Shown here: in pieces, positions 15,629-23,518 of the stretch
Numbering within the stretch: position 1 is the stretch's first letter
Layout of the letters: every line of letters begins with the position of its first letter
From: Sulfurovum sp.
Lineage (GTDB): Bacteria; Campylobacterota; Campylobacteria; Campylobacterales; Sulfurovaceae
Assembly (NCBI GenBank): GCA_015490315.1
Contig: WFYB01000052.1
Location: forward strand, 1-33,747
Direction of reading: 5' to 3'
DNA length: 33,747 nt
Notes under the pieces: generated by a model
The model's input: the letters and a program-made list of their open reading frames with translations, nothing else
The model's database searches: none
What the model was told of the DNA's origin: nothing
Made by a program: the position numbers and the translations under genes

Positions 15629-17170
15629 ATGAAACAAGTTCCTATTTTGGTACTCGACTTCGGGTCACAGTATACACAGTTGATCGCACGTAAACTGAGA
15701 GAATCAGGTGTCTATACAGAAGTAGTGCCTTACAGAGAAAAGATAGAGGATATCAAAGCGAGAAAACCGCAGGGGATCATACTCTCCGGCGGTCCGGCAT
15801 CGGTTTATGCCGAAGATGCCTATAAACCGGATGAAGGTATCTGGGATCTTGGGCTGCCGATTCTCGGTATCTGCTATGGGATGCAGCTGATCACACAGCA
15901 CTTTGGCGGTGAAGTGATCCCTGCAGATCATCATGAGTACGGCAAAGCCAAATTGCATATCGAAAAAGAGGATTCACCTATTTTTAAGGATGTTAAACAG
16001 GATTCTATAGTATGGATGAGCCATGGCGACCGTGCAGAGCGGATTCCTGAAGGGTTTGAAGTGATCGGTACGAGTGAGAACTCTCCTTATGCAGCGATCG
16101 CGGATGAATCACGCAAGATCTATGCATTTCAGTTTCACCCGGAGGTACACCACTCCGAAGAGGGAACAGTAATGCTCAAGAACTTCGCCAAACATATCTG
16201 TGGCTGTGAGAGTACTTGGAATATGGGCAGCTTTGCCAAAGAGAAGATCGCAGAGATCCGTAAACAGGTTGGCGACAAAAAGGTACTCTGCGGCGTAAGC
16301 GGCGGGGTAGACTCCTCTGTCGTTGCCGCTATGCTCAATGAGGCACTGCCCAAAGAGCAGCTCGTCTGTGTCTTCGTCGATCAGGGGCTGTTGCGCAAAG
16401 ATGAAGCCCAGCAGGTACAGGATATGTTCAAGCTGCTGGATATCCCGCTCATTACGATCGATGCCAAAGAGGAGTTCATGAATGCGCTTAAAGGCGTGAC
16501 AGATCCGGAGCGTAAACGGAAGATCATTGGAGAGAAGTTCATCGAAGTCTTTGACAAAGAGGCGAGCAAACATACCGATGTGAGTTTCCTGGCACAGGGG
16601 ACACTCTATACCGATGTGATCGAATCTGTCTCTGTCAAAGGGCCTTCCAAAACGATCAAGTCCCACCACAATGTCGGCGGACTGCCAGACTGGATGACCT
16701 TTGAGCTGGTCGAGCCGCTTCGGGAGATCTTCAAAGATGAGGTACGTAAACTCGGACTTGAACTGGGGCTTCCTAAACACATGATCGGTCGCCACCCCTT
16801 CCCCGGACCGGGACTGGCGATCCGTGTCATGGGAGAGGTCAACGAAGAGGCGCTTAGACTCCTACGTGAGAGTGATGCGATCATGCAGGAAGAGCTGCGC
16901 GCCACAGGCTACTACGACCAAGTATGGCAGGCATTTACCGTTCTGCTCAATGTACAGTCCGTCGGCGTCATGGGTGACAACCGTACCTACGACAACACCG
17001 TCTGTGTCCGTATGGTAGAGTCCGTTGACGGGATGACCGCGACTTTCGCCCACGTGCCGCATGATGTGCTTGAGGGAATCAGCCGCAGGATTATCAATGA
17101 GATTGATGGGATTAACAGGGTAGTCTACGATATATCCTCCAAGCCCCCAGCCACCATCGAATGGGAATAA
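15629..17170 (+). CDS. guaA: GMP synthase (glutamine-hydrolysing)
   Basis: 513 residues from the ATG at 15629; a TTG two codons upstream is in frame but the ATG is preferred (GGA six bases ahead, MKQVPILVLDFGSQY as in the family). The N-terminal class I glutaminase has nucleophile Cys82 in GICYGMQ and His/Glu in FQFHPEVHHS. The ATP pyrophosphatase domain has the PP-loop CGVSGGVDSSV, and the C-terminal dimerisation domain carries GRHPFPGPGLAIRV and KPPATIEWE. It converts XMP to GMP with glutamine and ATP in the cytoplasm. It ends at a long inverted repeat that runs into a T6 tract, a possible terminator. Confidence 0.98.
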   Translation: MKQVPILVLDFGSQYTQLIARKLRESGVYTEVVPYREKIEDIKARKPQGIILSGGPASVYAEDAYKPDEGIWDLGLPILGICYGMQLITQHFGGEVIPADHHEYGKAKLHIEKEDSPIFKDVKQDSIVWMSHGDRAERIPEGFEVIGTSENSPYAAIADESRKIYAFQFHPEVHHSEEGTVMLKNFAKHICGCESTWNMGSFAKEKIAEIRKQVGDKKVLCGVSGGVDSSVVAAMLNEALPKEQLVCVFVDQGLLRKDEAQQVQDMFKLLDIPLITIDAKEEFMNALKGVTDPERKRKIIGEKFIEVFDKEASKHTDVSFLAQGTLYTDVIESVSVKGPSKTIKSHHNVGGLPDWMTFELVEPLREIFKDEVRKLGLELGLPKHMIGRHPFPGPGLAIRVMGEVNEEALRLLRESDAIMQEELRATGYYDQVWQAFTVLLNVQSVGVMGDNRTYDNTVCVRMVESVDGMTATFAHVPHDVLEGISRRIINEIDGINRVVYDISSKPPATIEWE

Positions 17171-17277
17171 CTTGCTCCTTATTTCACGTCATCTTTGGAT
17201 GATGTGGCTCAGTCACTTACTTCTCAGTAAGCTCCTTCGCACAAACATCCAAATCTGACGCAAACTAAGGGCAAGTT
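17169..17277. repeat. Long imperfect inverted repeat after guaA, with T-tract
   Basis: Arms of about 50 bases are reverse-complementary: the left begins AACTTGCTCCTTA and the reverse complement of the right begins AACTTGCCCTTA; both continue with CGTCA and TTTGGATG. The tip is a perfect CTTACT-TCTC-AGTAAG stem (17216-17231). TTTTTT follows at 17279-17284, so the transcript of guaA would end in a very long hairpin plus U-run. The right arm is repeated nearby at 17413-17459. It holds no plausible gene. Confidence 0.75.
17229..17275 (+). repeat. Direct repeat copy 1 (47 bp)
   Basis: The sequence starting AAGCTCCTTCGCACAAACAT and ending AACTAAGGGCAAG recurs at 17413-17459 with 43 of 47 bases the same. 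It is also the right arm of the inverted repeat at 17169-17277. Confidence 0.85.
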
Positions 17278-17412
17278 GTTTTTTATATTTCATTTGATCT
17301 GCAAGGGAGTTTGTTCGGTCACAGGAGGAGCGTTAAGCAAACAACAATAGTTTGTTGTTTGTAGCTTCGCACGGCGATCCGTTTATGCCTTGGCATAGGA
17401 TACGCCCCAGGC

Positions 17413-17459
17413 AAGCTCCTTCGCACAAACATCCAAATATGACGTAAACTAAGTGCACG
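17413..17459 (+). repeat. Direct repeat copy 2 (47 bp)
   Basis: Second copy of the 17229-17275 repeat, 184 bases on, differing at four positions, followed by GTTTTT. Between the copies lie two further small palindromes: CAAACAACAA-TAG-TTTGTTGTTTG around 17338-17361, and TATGCCTTGGCATA around 17384-17397. The region reads as a mosaic of non-coding repeats. Confidence 0.85.
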
Positions 17460-17486
17460 CGTTTTTCCATAGGTTCTTTCTTTATT

Positions 17487-17581
17487 GTAGGGTGCTGTGC
17501 CCTCACGGCACCAATTATTCATTATGCAGACCTATCTGTTGTATCAAAAGACAAGGTGTTGTCAGGGGACAACTCCCCTAC
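17487..17581. repeat. REPIN-like pair of REP sequences
   Basis: GTAG (17487-17490) is followed by hairpin GGTGCTGTG-CCCT-CACGGCACC. Then, after ~45 bases, the mirror image: hairpin GTTGTC-AGGG-GACAAC (17558-17573), CTCCC and CTAC (17578-17581), i.e. GTAG on the other strand. Two hairpins with a 5' GTAG in opposite orientation is the layout of REPINs mobilised by RAYT (TnpA-REP) transposases (family knowledge). The two halves match at ~three quarters of positions when one is reverse-complemented. No RAYT gene is in the window. Confidence 0.6.
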
Positions 17582-17613
17582 AATTATGAACAAAAAGAAT
17601 GATCATCCTATGT

Positions 17614-17619
17614 TATAAT
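17614..17619 (+). promoter_or_regulatory. Candidate -10 for the zinc-ribbon/transglutaminase operon
   Basis: TATAAT in the context TGTTATAATC lies 20 bases before the ATG at 17640, giving a start near 17626 and a short leader carrying AAGG. It lies just outside the REPIN-like element. Confidence 0.5.
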
Positions 17620-17639
17620 CCTACTAAAAAGGCAAGGTG

Positions 17640-17921
17640 ATGTGTTTTCCAAAGTATGTGCAGTATATGCTTCTGGCGGTGGTGGTTGGGACGTTGGTGA
17701 TTTTGGCGGTATTTTACCATCGGCCGTTCTACTATATCCCTGCATTGGTTTTTGCTGTGATCTGGAGCAGGGTGTGTTGTATCAAGTGTGGGAGCTCTCT
17801 GCTCAAAGAGCCTAACGGGTGGTATCTTTTTCGAATGCGTCCTGTTTGCAGACATTGCGGTCAGGATACGATGCTTTGTGAAGTTGAGCCCGATGACATC
17901 ACACAGGCAAGGTTGCGATGA
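17640..17921 (+). CDS. Small membrane protein with zinc-ribbon-like CxxC pairs
   Basis: 93 residues from the ATG at 17640 (a GTG one codon earlier is also possible). Two adjacent transmembrane helices (~10-28 and ~31-46) are followed by a ~45-residue cytoplasmic-looking tail with CIKCG and, ~25 residues later, CRHCG, the spacing of a small zinc ribbon. I do not recognise a named family. The stop overlaps the next start by four bases (ATGA), so it is translationally coupled to the transglutaminase-like gene and probably works with it at the inner membrane. Its AT-rich upstream region contains the REPIN-like repeat. Confidence 0.6.
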   Translation: MCFPKYVQYMLLAVVVGTLVILAVFYHRPFYYIPALVFAVIWSRVCCIKCGSSLLKEPNGWYLFRMRPVCRHCGQDTMLCEVEPDDITQARLR

Positions 17922-18520
17922 GCTCGAAGTTTGCCAGAGGGATCGCACTGCTGATTATGGCAGTGGCGTTTGTCGCGTTTGTCTATGGCACCTACAAGGC
18001 GATAGGTATCGTACAGAAGCGGCAGATTGGTACGGATGAGGGGATATACAGCAACCATGTCACGACCAACCGGCAGATCGAAGCACAGGCACATCGGCTC
18101 ACAAAGGGGTGTGGGAGCCGGCTTTGTGAAGTACAGCGTCTTTTGGACTATGTGACACATATCCCCTACAGGATCAACAGATTTCAGGCACACTCGCCGC
18201 AGCGAACGATCCAGAACAACTTCGGTGACTGTGATGACAAGAGCAATCTGCTGATCTCTATGCTGCATGCTTTGGGGATAGAGGCCTATTTTGTCTTGGT
18301 ACCCAAGCATATCTTTGTGATCGTCCCGCTGGATGATGCCCGTCTCAACGGCATACCCGGTCTATGGATAGACAGCAGAAAATTCTATATCCTTGAGAGT
18401 ACGGCAGAGGGGAGCCGTGTCGGGTTTCCGTTTCGTTATCGGATAGATCAGATAGAGGCGATCGTGGAGCCGTTTAGCAATCAAAAAGTAGAATACAGAG
18501 AGATTATATACAAACCTTAG
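17918..18520 (+). CDS. Membrane-anchored transglutaminase-like cysteine protein
   Basis: 200 residues. A single N-terminal transmembrane helix (~8-28) points the rest to the periplasm. The transglutaminase-like core has Cys105 in GDCDDKSNLLISMLHALG and His131 in PKHIFVIV; the third residue is probably Asp152 (WIDSRK) or Glu160 (ILEST), so the acidic member is not certain. Such proteins act as cysteine peptidases or protein-binding modules (family knowledge); the substrate here is unknown. It overlaps the upstream zinc-ribbon gene by four bases. htpG downstream has its own promoter, so this is a two-gene unit. Confidence 0.75.
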   Translation: MSSKFARGIALLIMAVAFVAFVYGTYKAIGIVQKRQIGTDEGIYSNHVTTNRQIEAQAHRLTKGCGSRLCEVQRLLDYVTHIPYRINRFQAHSPQRTIQNNFGDCDDKSNLLISMLHALGIEAYFVLVPKHIFVIVPLDDARLNGIPGLWIDSRKFYILESTAEGSRVGFPFRYRIDQIEAIVEPFSNQKVEYREIIYKP

Positions 18521-18551
18521 TCACTTATACTAAACTTATTTGAACAAAAAC

Positions 18552-18580
18552 TTGAAATATTTTTCAAATTAAGGTATACT
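18552..18580 (+). promoter_or_regulatory. Sigma-70 promoter of htpG with overlapping inverted repeat
   Basis: TTGAAA (18552-18557) and TATACT (18575-18580) are separated by exactly 17 bases, giving a start near 18587, about 20 bases before the ATG. The -35 box is half of a perfect inverted repeat, TTGAAA-TATT-TTTCAA, a candidate repressor site. Confidence 0.65.
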
Positions 18581-18606
18581 TCTTGCAAAAAATGCAGGAG
18601 TATGCT

Positions 18607-20469
18607 ATGTCAAAACATCAATTCCAAACGGAGATCGGGCAGCTGTTGCAGCTGATGACCCACTCACTCTATTCGAACAAAGAGATCTTTCTTAGAGAGC
18701 TTGTCTCCAACGCCAGTGATGCGCTGGACAAGTTCAACTACCTCAGACTGACAGATGAACGCTTCAAGGATGAAGATTGGTCAGGCAAGATCAATATCAA
18801 ACTGGACAAAGAGGATGGCTCTCTAACTGTTTCTGACAACGGTATCGGTATGAATGAAGAGGATCTGATGGAGAATCTCGGAACGATCGCCAAGTCAGGT
18901 ACCAAAGCCTTTATGGAGCAGCTCACCGGTGATGCGAAAAAGGACAGCAATCTCATAGGTCAGTTTGGTGTCGGGTTCTATTCGGTATTTATGGTCGCAG
19001 ATCATGTCGATGTCATCACTAAAAAAGCGGGAGAGGATCAGGCATACAAGTTCTCGACCGACGGGCAGGGTGAGTATGAGATCAAGCCGGTGGTCAAGGA
19101 GTCACACGGTACGGTGATCTATATCAAACTCAAAGAGGATGAGAAGGAGTTCCTCGATCCGTGGAGAGTCAAGGAGATCGTGCGCAAATACTCCAACCAT
19201 ATCGCCTATCCTATCATGCTGCACTACGAAGATGTGGAGTTTGAAGGTGAGGAGGAAGAGCGCAAAGAGAAGAAGGTACAGAAATCGGAGCAGATCAACG
19301 AAGCGACAGCACTCTGGACACTACCAAAAAGCGAGCTGAAAAAAGAGGACTACGTGGAGTTCTACAAGACCATCGCGCATGACAGTGAAGAGCCTCTGAC
19401 CTATATCCACAACAAAGTAGAGGGTGCGACAGAGTATACGACACTTTTCTATATCCCCCGCACCGCACCGATGGATATGTATAGAGCCGACTATCAGCCC
19501 GGAGTTAAGCTCTATGTCAAACGTGTCTTCATCACCGATGATGAGAAGGAGCTTCTGCCTGTCTATCTGAGATTTGTCAGAGGGATCATCGACAGCGAAG
19601 ATCTCCCGCTCAATGTCAGCCGTGAGATCCTGCAGGAGAACCGCATCCTTGCCAATATCAGACAGCATTCGGTCAAGAAGATCCTCGAAGCGATCAAAAA
19701 GCTCGAGGGTGAGGACCGTGACCGTTTCACAGAGCAGTACAACAAGGTAATGAAAGAGGGGATCTATATGGATCATCTCAACAAAGAGACACTGCTTGAG
19801 ATCGTCCGATACAAAAGCTCTCTTGAAGAGGGGATGATCTCGCTGGACGACTATATCTCACGCGCGGACAGTGAGAAGAAAGAGATCTACTACATTGTCG
19901 GTGAAGATGAGAAGATACTCAGAAACTCACCGTTGCTTGAAGCCTACAAGAAAGCAGGCATCGAAGTGCTGATCATGGATGACAAGGAGATCGATACGAT
20001 CGTAGCACCGACGATTGGTGAGTATAAAGGGTGGCAGTTCAAGGATATCACAACCATAGAGGCACCTGAGAGCAAGAGTGAAGAGGAGCGAGAGGAGATC
20101 GCCAAGGCATTCGAGCCTCTGACCAAGAAACTCAAAGAGGCATTGGGTGAGGAGGTCAAAGAGGTGAAAGTCTCTACCCGTCTGACAGAGTCACCTTCAT
20201 GTGTACTCAAAGATGCTTCCGATCCGATGGCCGGTATGGCAGAGATATTCGCTCAGATGGGACAGGAGGTACCGGAGATACCACTGATACTGGAGATCAA
20301 CCCTGAGCATGAGGTGATTAAAAAACTCGAGAAAGTCGAGGATGAAAAACTCTTTGGCGATATGGCGCATATCCTTTTGGACGGTGCCAAACTTGCCGAA
20401 GGCATGGAGCCCAAAGACAAAGTGTCATTTGCACACAGAGTAGCGGATATCGCTGCGAAAGTACTGTAG
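18607..20469 (+). CDS. htpG: Chaperone protein HtpG (Hsp90)
   Basis: 620 residues from the ATG at 18607, which has AGGAG six bases upstream. An in-frame extension of eight codons exists but lies before the ribosome site. The N-terminal GHKL ATPase carries ELVSNASDALDK, SDNGIGM, GTIAKSGT and GQFGVGFYSVFM. The middle domain has VKLYVKRVFI and LPLNVSREILQ, with the ATP-contacting Arg. The C-terminal dimerisation domain lacks the eukaryotic MEEVD tail, as expected for bacteria. It is a cytoplasmic ATP-dependent chaperone active under stress. The only gene of its transcript; it converges with the GGDEF-EAL gene. Confidence 0.98.
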   Translation: MSKHQFQTEIGQLLQLMTHSLYSNKEIFLRELVSNASDALDKFNYLRLTDERFKDEDWSGKINIKLDKEDGSLTVSDNGIGMNEEDLMENLGTIAKSGTKAFMEQLTGDAKKDSNLIGQFGVGFYSVFMVADHVDVITKKAGEDQAYKFSTDGQGEYEIKPVVKESHGTVIYIKLKEDEKEFLDPWRVKEIVRKYSNHIAYPIMLHYEDVEFEGEEEERKEKKVQKSEQINEATALWTLPKSELKKEDYVEFYKTIAHDSEEPLTYIHNKVEGATEYTTLFYIPRTAPMDMYRADYQPGVKLYVKRVFITDDEKELLPVYLRFVRGIIDSEDLPLNVSREILQENRILANIRQHSVKKILEAIKKLEGEDRDRFTEQYNKVMKEGIYMDHLNKETLLEIVRYKSSLEEGMISLDDYISRADSEKKEIYYIVGEDEKILRNSPLLEAYKKAGIEVLIMDDKEIDTIVAPTIGEYKGWQFKDITTIEAPESKSEEEREEIAKAFEPLTKKLKEALGEEVKEVKVSTRLTESPSCVLKDASDPMAGMAEIFAQMGQEVPEIPLILEINPEHEVIKKLEKVEDEKLFGDMAHILLDGAKLAEGMEPKDKVSFAHRVADIAAKVL

Positions 20470-20479
20470 ATGTTATTGT

Positions 20480-20511
20480 CTCTGCCCGTTGCTTTTGCAA
20501 GCAGAGCAGAG
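20480..20511. terminator. Hairpin between convergent htpG and GGDEF-EAL genes
   Basis: CTCTGC and TTGC on the left pair with GCAA and GCAGAG on the right around a TTTT loop, with a three-base bulge on the left. It fills the 43-base gap between the two stops. There is no clear T-run, so termination is only likely. Confidence 0.4.
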
Positions 20512-20512
20512 G

Positions 20513-22822
20513 CTAAAGCATGGTTTTGAAAGTATCGAATACCAAGGGGTGAGAACCGTAATTGCCTTGGTAATAGTCACAGTCGATTTGTTTTAGATAG
20601 TCAAGCACTTCGGCATCTTCCACTCCTTCAGCGAGGACTTTCATATGGAACTTCTTGCCAATCGCCACAACAGATTCTACAATCATAGCATCCCCAATAT
20701 CTTTATGTATATTCATAACAAAGGACTGGTCGATTTTGATCATATCTACAGGAAGTTCTTTGAGATATGCCAGAGAGGAGTAGCCCGTACCAAAGTCATC
20801 GATAGAAAAAGTAAATCCAAATGCTTTGAGTTCATTGATCTTATGGATCGCCTCTTTGATATTCTGCATAATCCCGCTTTCTGTCAGTTCAAGCTCGATC
20901 CACTCGGGATTGATATGGTACTTTTGCATCAGAAGCATAAGCCTTTCTACAAAATAGGGTTGTAAAAAATGGATAGTACTGACATTGACTGCGATATGAT
21001 GCAGAGGGAAGCCTCCCTGCTCTTTAACAAGGAGATTGATCTCTTGAAATATCTTTTCAAAGATGGACTCTTCAAGTTTGATGATGACCCCGCTCTCTTC
21101 AGCGATCGGAATAAATTTGGAAGGAGAGATCATCCCTTTTTCGGGATGCTGCCAGCGTACTAGGGCTTCTGCACCGATGGTTTTGCCGGTTTTGATATCC
21201 ATCTGGGGCTGGTAGCAGATTGAGAGCTCATCGTTCTTGATCGCCTTGTGGATCTCATTTTCCAGCATCAACTGCTCTTTGGCGTAGATACTCATACTGC
21301 TTTGATAGAACTTGACAGTACCTCTGGCACTCTTTTTGGCTTCATACATGGCTGTCTCGGCACGTTTGAGGATATCGTAGGCACTGAGATCGTCATTGTT
21401 GAATAACACAGCCCCGATTGTAAAGGTGAGATGATACTCTTCATCGGCGATATTCAGCGGCTGGGAAAAGTGCCGGTTAATCGTTTCGATATATTTCTCC
21501 GTCATGATACGCGACTGCTGCTCATCCATATGCAGTGAGGGGATCAATATGACAAATTTATTGCCGCTGACTCTGGCGAAGATCTCTCTGCTTCCTACGA
21601 TACCTTCAATCCGATGTACAACCTGTTTGAGGAGATGGTCACCCACATGATGCCCGTAGGTCTCGTTGACTTTTTTGAAGTTGTCTATATCAAGAAAGAG
21701 CAGTGCCGCATACTCCTCATGCGGATTGCGTTCGGAGAGAAAGTGTTTGAGTTTGTCCATGAGGAGTGTACGGTTTGGAATCTTTGTTAGCATATCATAG
21801 TAGGCGTTGCGTATCATCTGCTCTTTGGCTGTGATCTCATTGGTAATATCATTGACGATCGTGATACCTCCGGCGACATTGCCTTCGGCATCCATCATAG
21901 GTACGGTAGAGAGGTTGACATAGAGATTGTTGTTGGTGTGCAGTACCTCAAAAGGACCTCTGTATTTTCCTGTTTTCCCCCCAAAGACATCCTCATGGGC
22001 TTTGATAACCTGAGGATTGCTAAGACCATGCAAGTTGATGCCGATAAGGTCATTTTTTCCCTTTGCTTTGTTCATCTGCAAAAAGTGGGTATTGATATCC
22101 TGAAGCTCGAGATCCTTGTTGTAATAGTAGATACCTACAGGGGCACGCTCAAAGAGAGAGAAGAAGCGCTCTTTGAGTTTTTCATGTGTTTGTTTGATCG
22201 TGATGAAATGTTGACGATTGTTGAGTGAATTGTTGATGATATTACCGTAATAGTTGGCGAAGATGATCATCATAAGCAGCAGGGCGAGAACTACATAGCC
22301 TATCGTAGTATAGATAGGCTCTTCCATGAAAAAGAGACGTGCGACCAAGGGTGTATAGGTGACCATGACATAGGTAAGCAGCAGATCTTTTTTGGAAGCC
22401 AGTACCCCCATGGATGAGAATCCGATAGCGAAAAGAAAGAGCATGACAACCATCTGATTCATCAAGTCGTGTTCGGGAAATAGCAAAAAGGCGGCACTGC
22501 CCCAGACGATACCGTTGAGCAGGATATTGGTGTAGTACTTATCCAGCCAGATATCGGCATCTCTGAGCTTGTTCTCTTCAGGCTCATTTTTGAACCGGTA
22601 GTAGTGGTAGAGCTGATAGAGGAAAAGTATCAGTGTGACAGAGAGCCAAATAATAATGGAGCGCAGATCAATGACATTGAACTGTATTGCGCTGAGCAGA
22701 AAAGCACCGAGCACATTCCCCAAAAGTATGATCGGCAGTGAGATATAGTAAAAGCTCAGTTTGTCATATAACAGACGCTCTTTGAAGGATGCTTCCAGCT
22801 CCTGATCGATACTCTTCTCCAA
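20513..22822 (-). CDS. Membrane PAS-GGDEF-EAL protein, predicted c-di-GMP phosphodiesterase
   Basis: 769 residues from a TTG at 22822, with AAAGGA seven bases upstream. Residues ~25-190 hold about six transmembrane helices in a membrane sensor block; a PAS domain follows (~217-330). The GGDEF domain (~335-505) has SGNKF at 419-423 in place of GG(D/E)EF, so cyclase activity is probably lost. The EAL domain (~515-769) keeps Glu552 in AEALVRW, Asn in VNVS, ELTES, IDDFGTGYSS, IKIDQS, AEGVED and QG, i.e. all metal and catalytic positions. Predicted role: degrade c-di-GMP at the inner membrane, with the dead GGDEF possibly a GTP-sensing module. It stands alone, divergent from the histone-like gene, in a window holding two c-di-GMP riboswitches. 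Confidence 0.93.
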   Translation of the reverse strand: MEKSIDQELEASFKERLLYDKLSFYYISLPIILLGNVLGAFLLSAIQFNVIDLRSIIIWLSVTLILFLYQLYHYYRFKNEPEENKLRDADIWLDKYYTNILLNGIVWGSAAFLLFPEHDLMNQMVVMLFLFAIGFSSMGVLASKKDLLLTYVMVTYTPLVARLFFMEEPIYTTIGYVVLALLLMMIIFANYYGNIINNSLNNRQHFITIKQTHEKLKERFFSLFERAPVGIYYYNKDLELQDINTHFLQMNKAKGKNDLIGINLHGLSNPQVIKAHEDVFGGKTGKYRGPFEVLHTNNNLYVNLSTVPMMDAEGNVAGGITIVNDITNEITAKEQMIRNAYYDMLTKIPNRTLLMDKLKHFLSERNPHEEYAALLFLDIDNFKKVNETYGHHVGDHLLKQVVHRIEGIVGSREIFARVSGNKFVILIPSLHMDEQQSRIMTEKYIETINRHFSQPLNIADEEYHLTFTIGAVLFNNDDLSAYDILKRAETAMYEAKKSARGTVKFYQSSMSIYAKEQLMLENEIHKAIKNDELSICYQPQMDIKTGKTIGAEALVRWQHPEKGMISPSKFIPIAEESGVIIKLEESIFEKIFQEINLLVKEQGGFPLHHIAVNVSTIHFLQPYFVERLMLLMQKYHINPEWIELELTESGIMQNIKEAIHKINELKAFGFTFSIDDFGTGYSSLAYLKELPVDMIKIDQSFVMNIHKDIGDAMIVESVVAIGKKFHMKVLAEGVEDAEVLDYLKQIDCDYYQGNYGSHPLVFDTFKTML

Positions 22823-23048
22823 CGCTAATCCTTTGAGGTTATTTGCACGGGTTTTTTCCGACTACTATGCCGAAATGCTACTTAGATAGCAAAAGAAACA
22901 GTTTATGTTTTTGTACTATATCACAAGTGCAATTAGAAAAGAGTGTGGTGAATCCGGACTAAGAAATCGGGTGTTGCAAAGTATTCCCGACAGTTCGGTA
23001 TGATCCTTCTCTTCTGTGTTGCAAATAGATTAAACAAAAGGATGAAAT

Positions 23049-23498
23049 ATGGCAGTAGTTGGATTTACAAAATTGGAATCGCTTTTTAGAAAAGCGGCAG
23101 GTTTGGATATCAAAAAAGGGCATGCAAAGGATATCACCGATATCGTAGAGCAGAAGCTTGTCGATCTTCTCATTGCAGGAGAGCGCAATGCAAATATGAA
23201 CGGACGTGACGTGATCTGGGAGGCAGACCTGCCTATCACCAAAGGGCTGCAGGAGACCATTATAGCGTTCAAAAAGCTGGAGGAGGAGATAGATCTGCAG
23301 GATGTATTGGATACGCTGACCACTTTCCCTCCGTTGAAGTATCCCTATTCGGCAGAACTGGAAGCGAAGTTGCCGGAGATTACTGGGGCTTTGCTGGTTG
23401 TTATGGCAAAGATCATGAAAGAGGTCGATGACAACGATAGAGCAGTCGATCACAAAACGATCGAGACAACAAAGAGAATCATGGATCTCACACTCTAA
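23049..23498 (+). CDS. DUF1931 bacterial histone-fold protein (pseudo-doublet histone)
   Basis: 149 residues, with FTKLESLFRKAAGLDI, the long helix DITDIVEQKLVDLLIAGERNA, and the signature NMNGRDVIWEADLPITKGL followed by EEIDLQDVLDTL and a second helical half. This matches my memory of the DUF1931 family (Aquifex aq_328, Thermus TTHA1479), which folds as two fused histone folds in one chain. It is small and acidic to neutral rather than strongly basic, so DNA compaction is uncertain. Ribosome site AAAAGGA seven bases before the ATG. The 22823-23048 gap holds possible promoters for both directions (TATGAT near 23000 on this strand) but no gene. An HdeD-like gene follows 20 bases on. Confidence 0.85.
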   Translation: MAVVGFTKLESLFRKAAGLDIKKGHAKDITDIVEQKLVDLLIAGERNANMNGRDVIWEADLPITKGLQETIIAFKKLEEEIDLQDVLDTLTTFPPLKYPYSAELEAKLPEITGALLVVMAKIMKEVDDNDRAVDHKTIETTKRIMDLTL

Positions 23499-23518
23499 AT
23501 TGAAAAGGAGAACAAACG

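Noticed and set aside
17319..17522. 67-codon minus-strand open frame in the repeat region after guaA
   Set aside because: It lies wholly within repeats and palindromes, with no ribosome site; likely translated repeat.
18551..18568. HspR (HAIR) operator before htpG
   Set aside because: The half-sites are too close together and lack the CTTGAGT / ACTCAAG sequence, so only an unassigned inverted repeat is reported.
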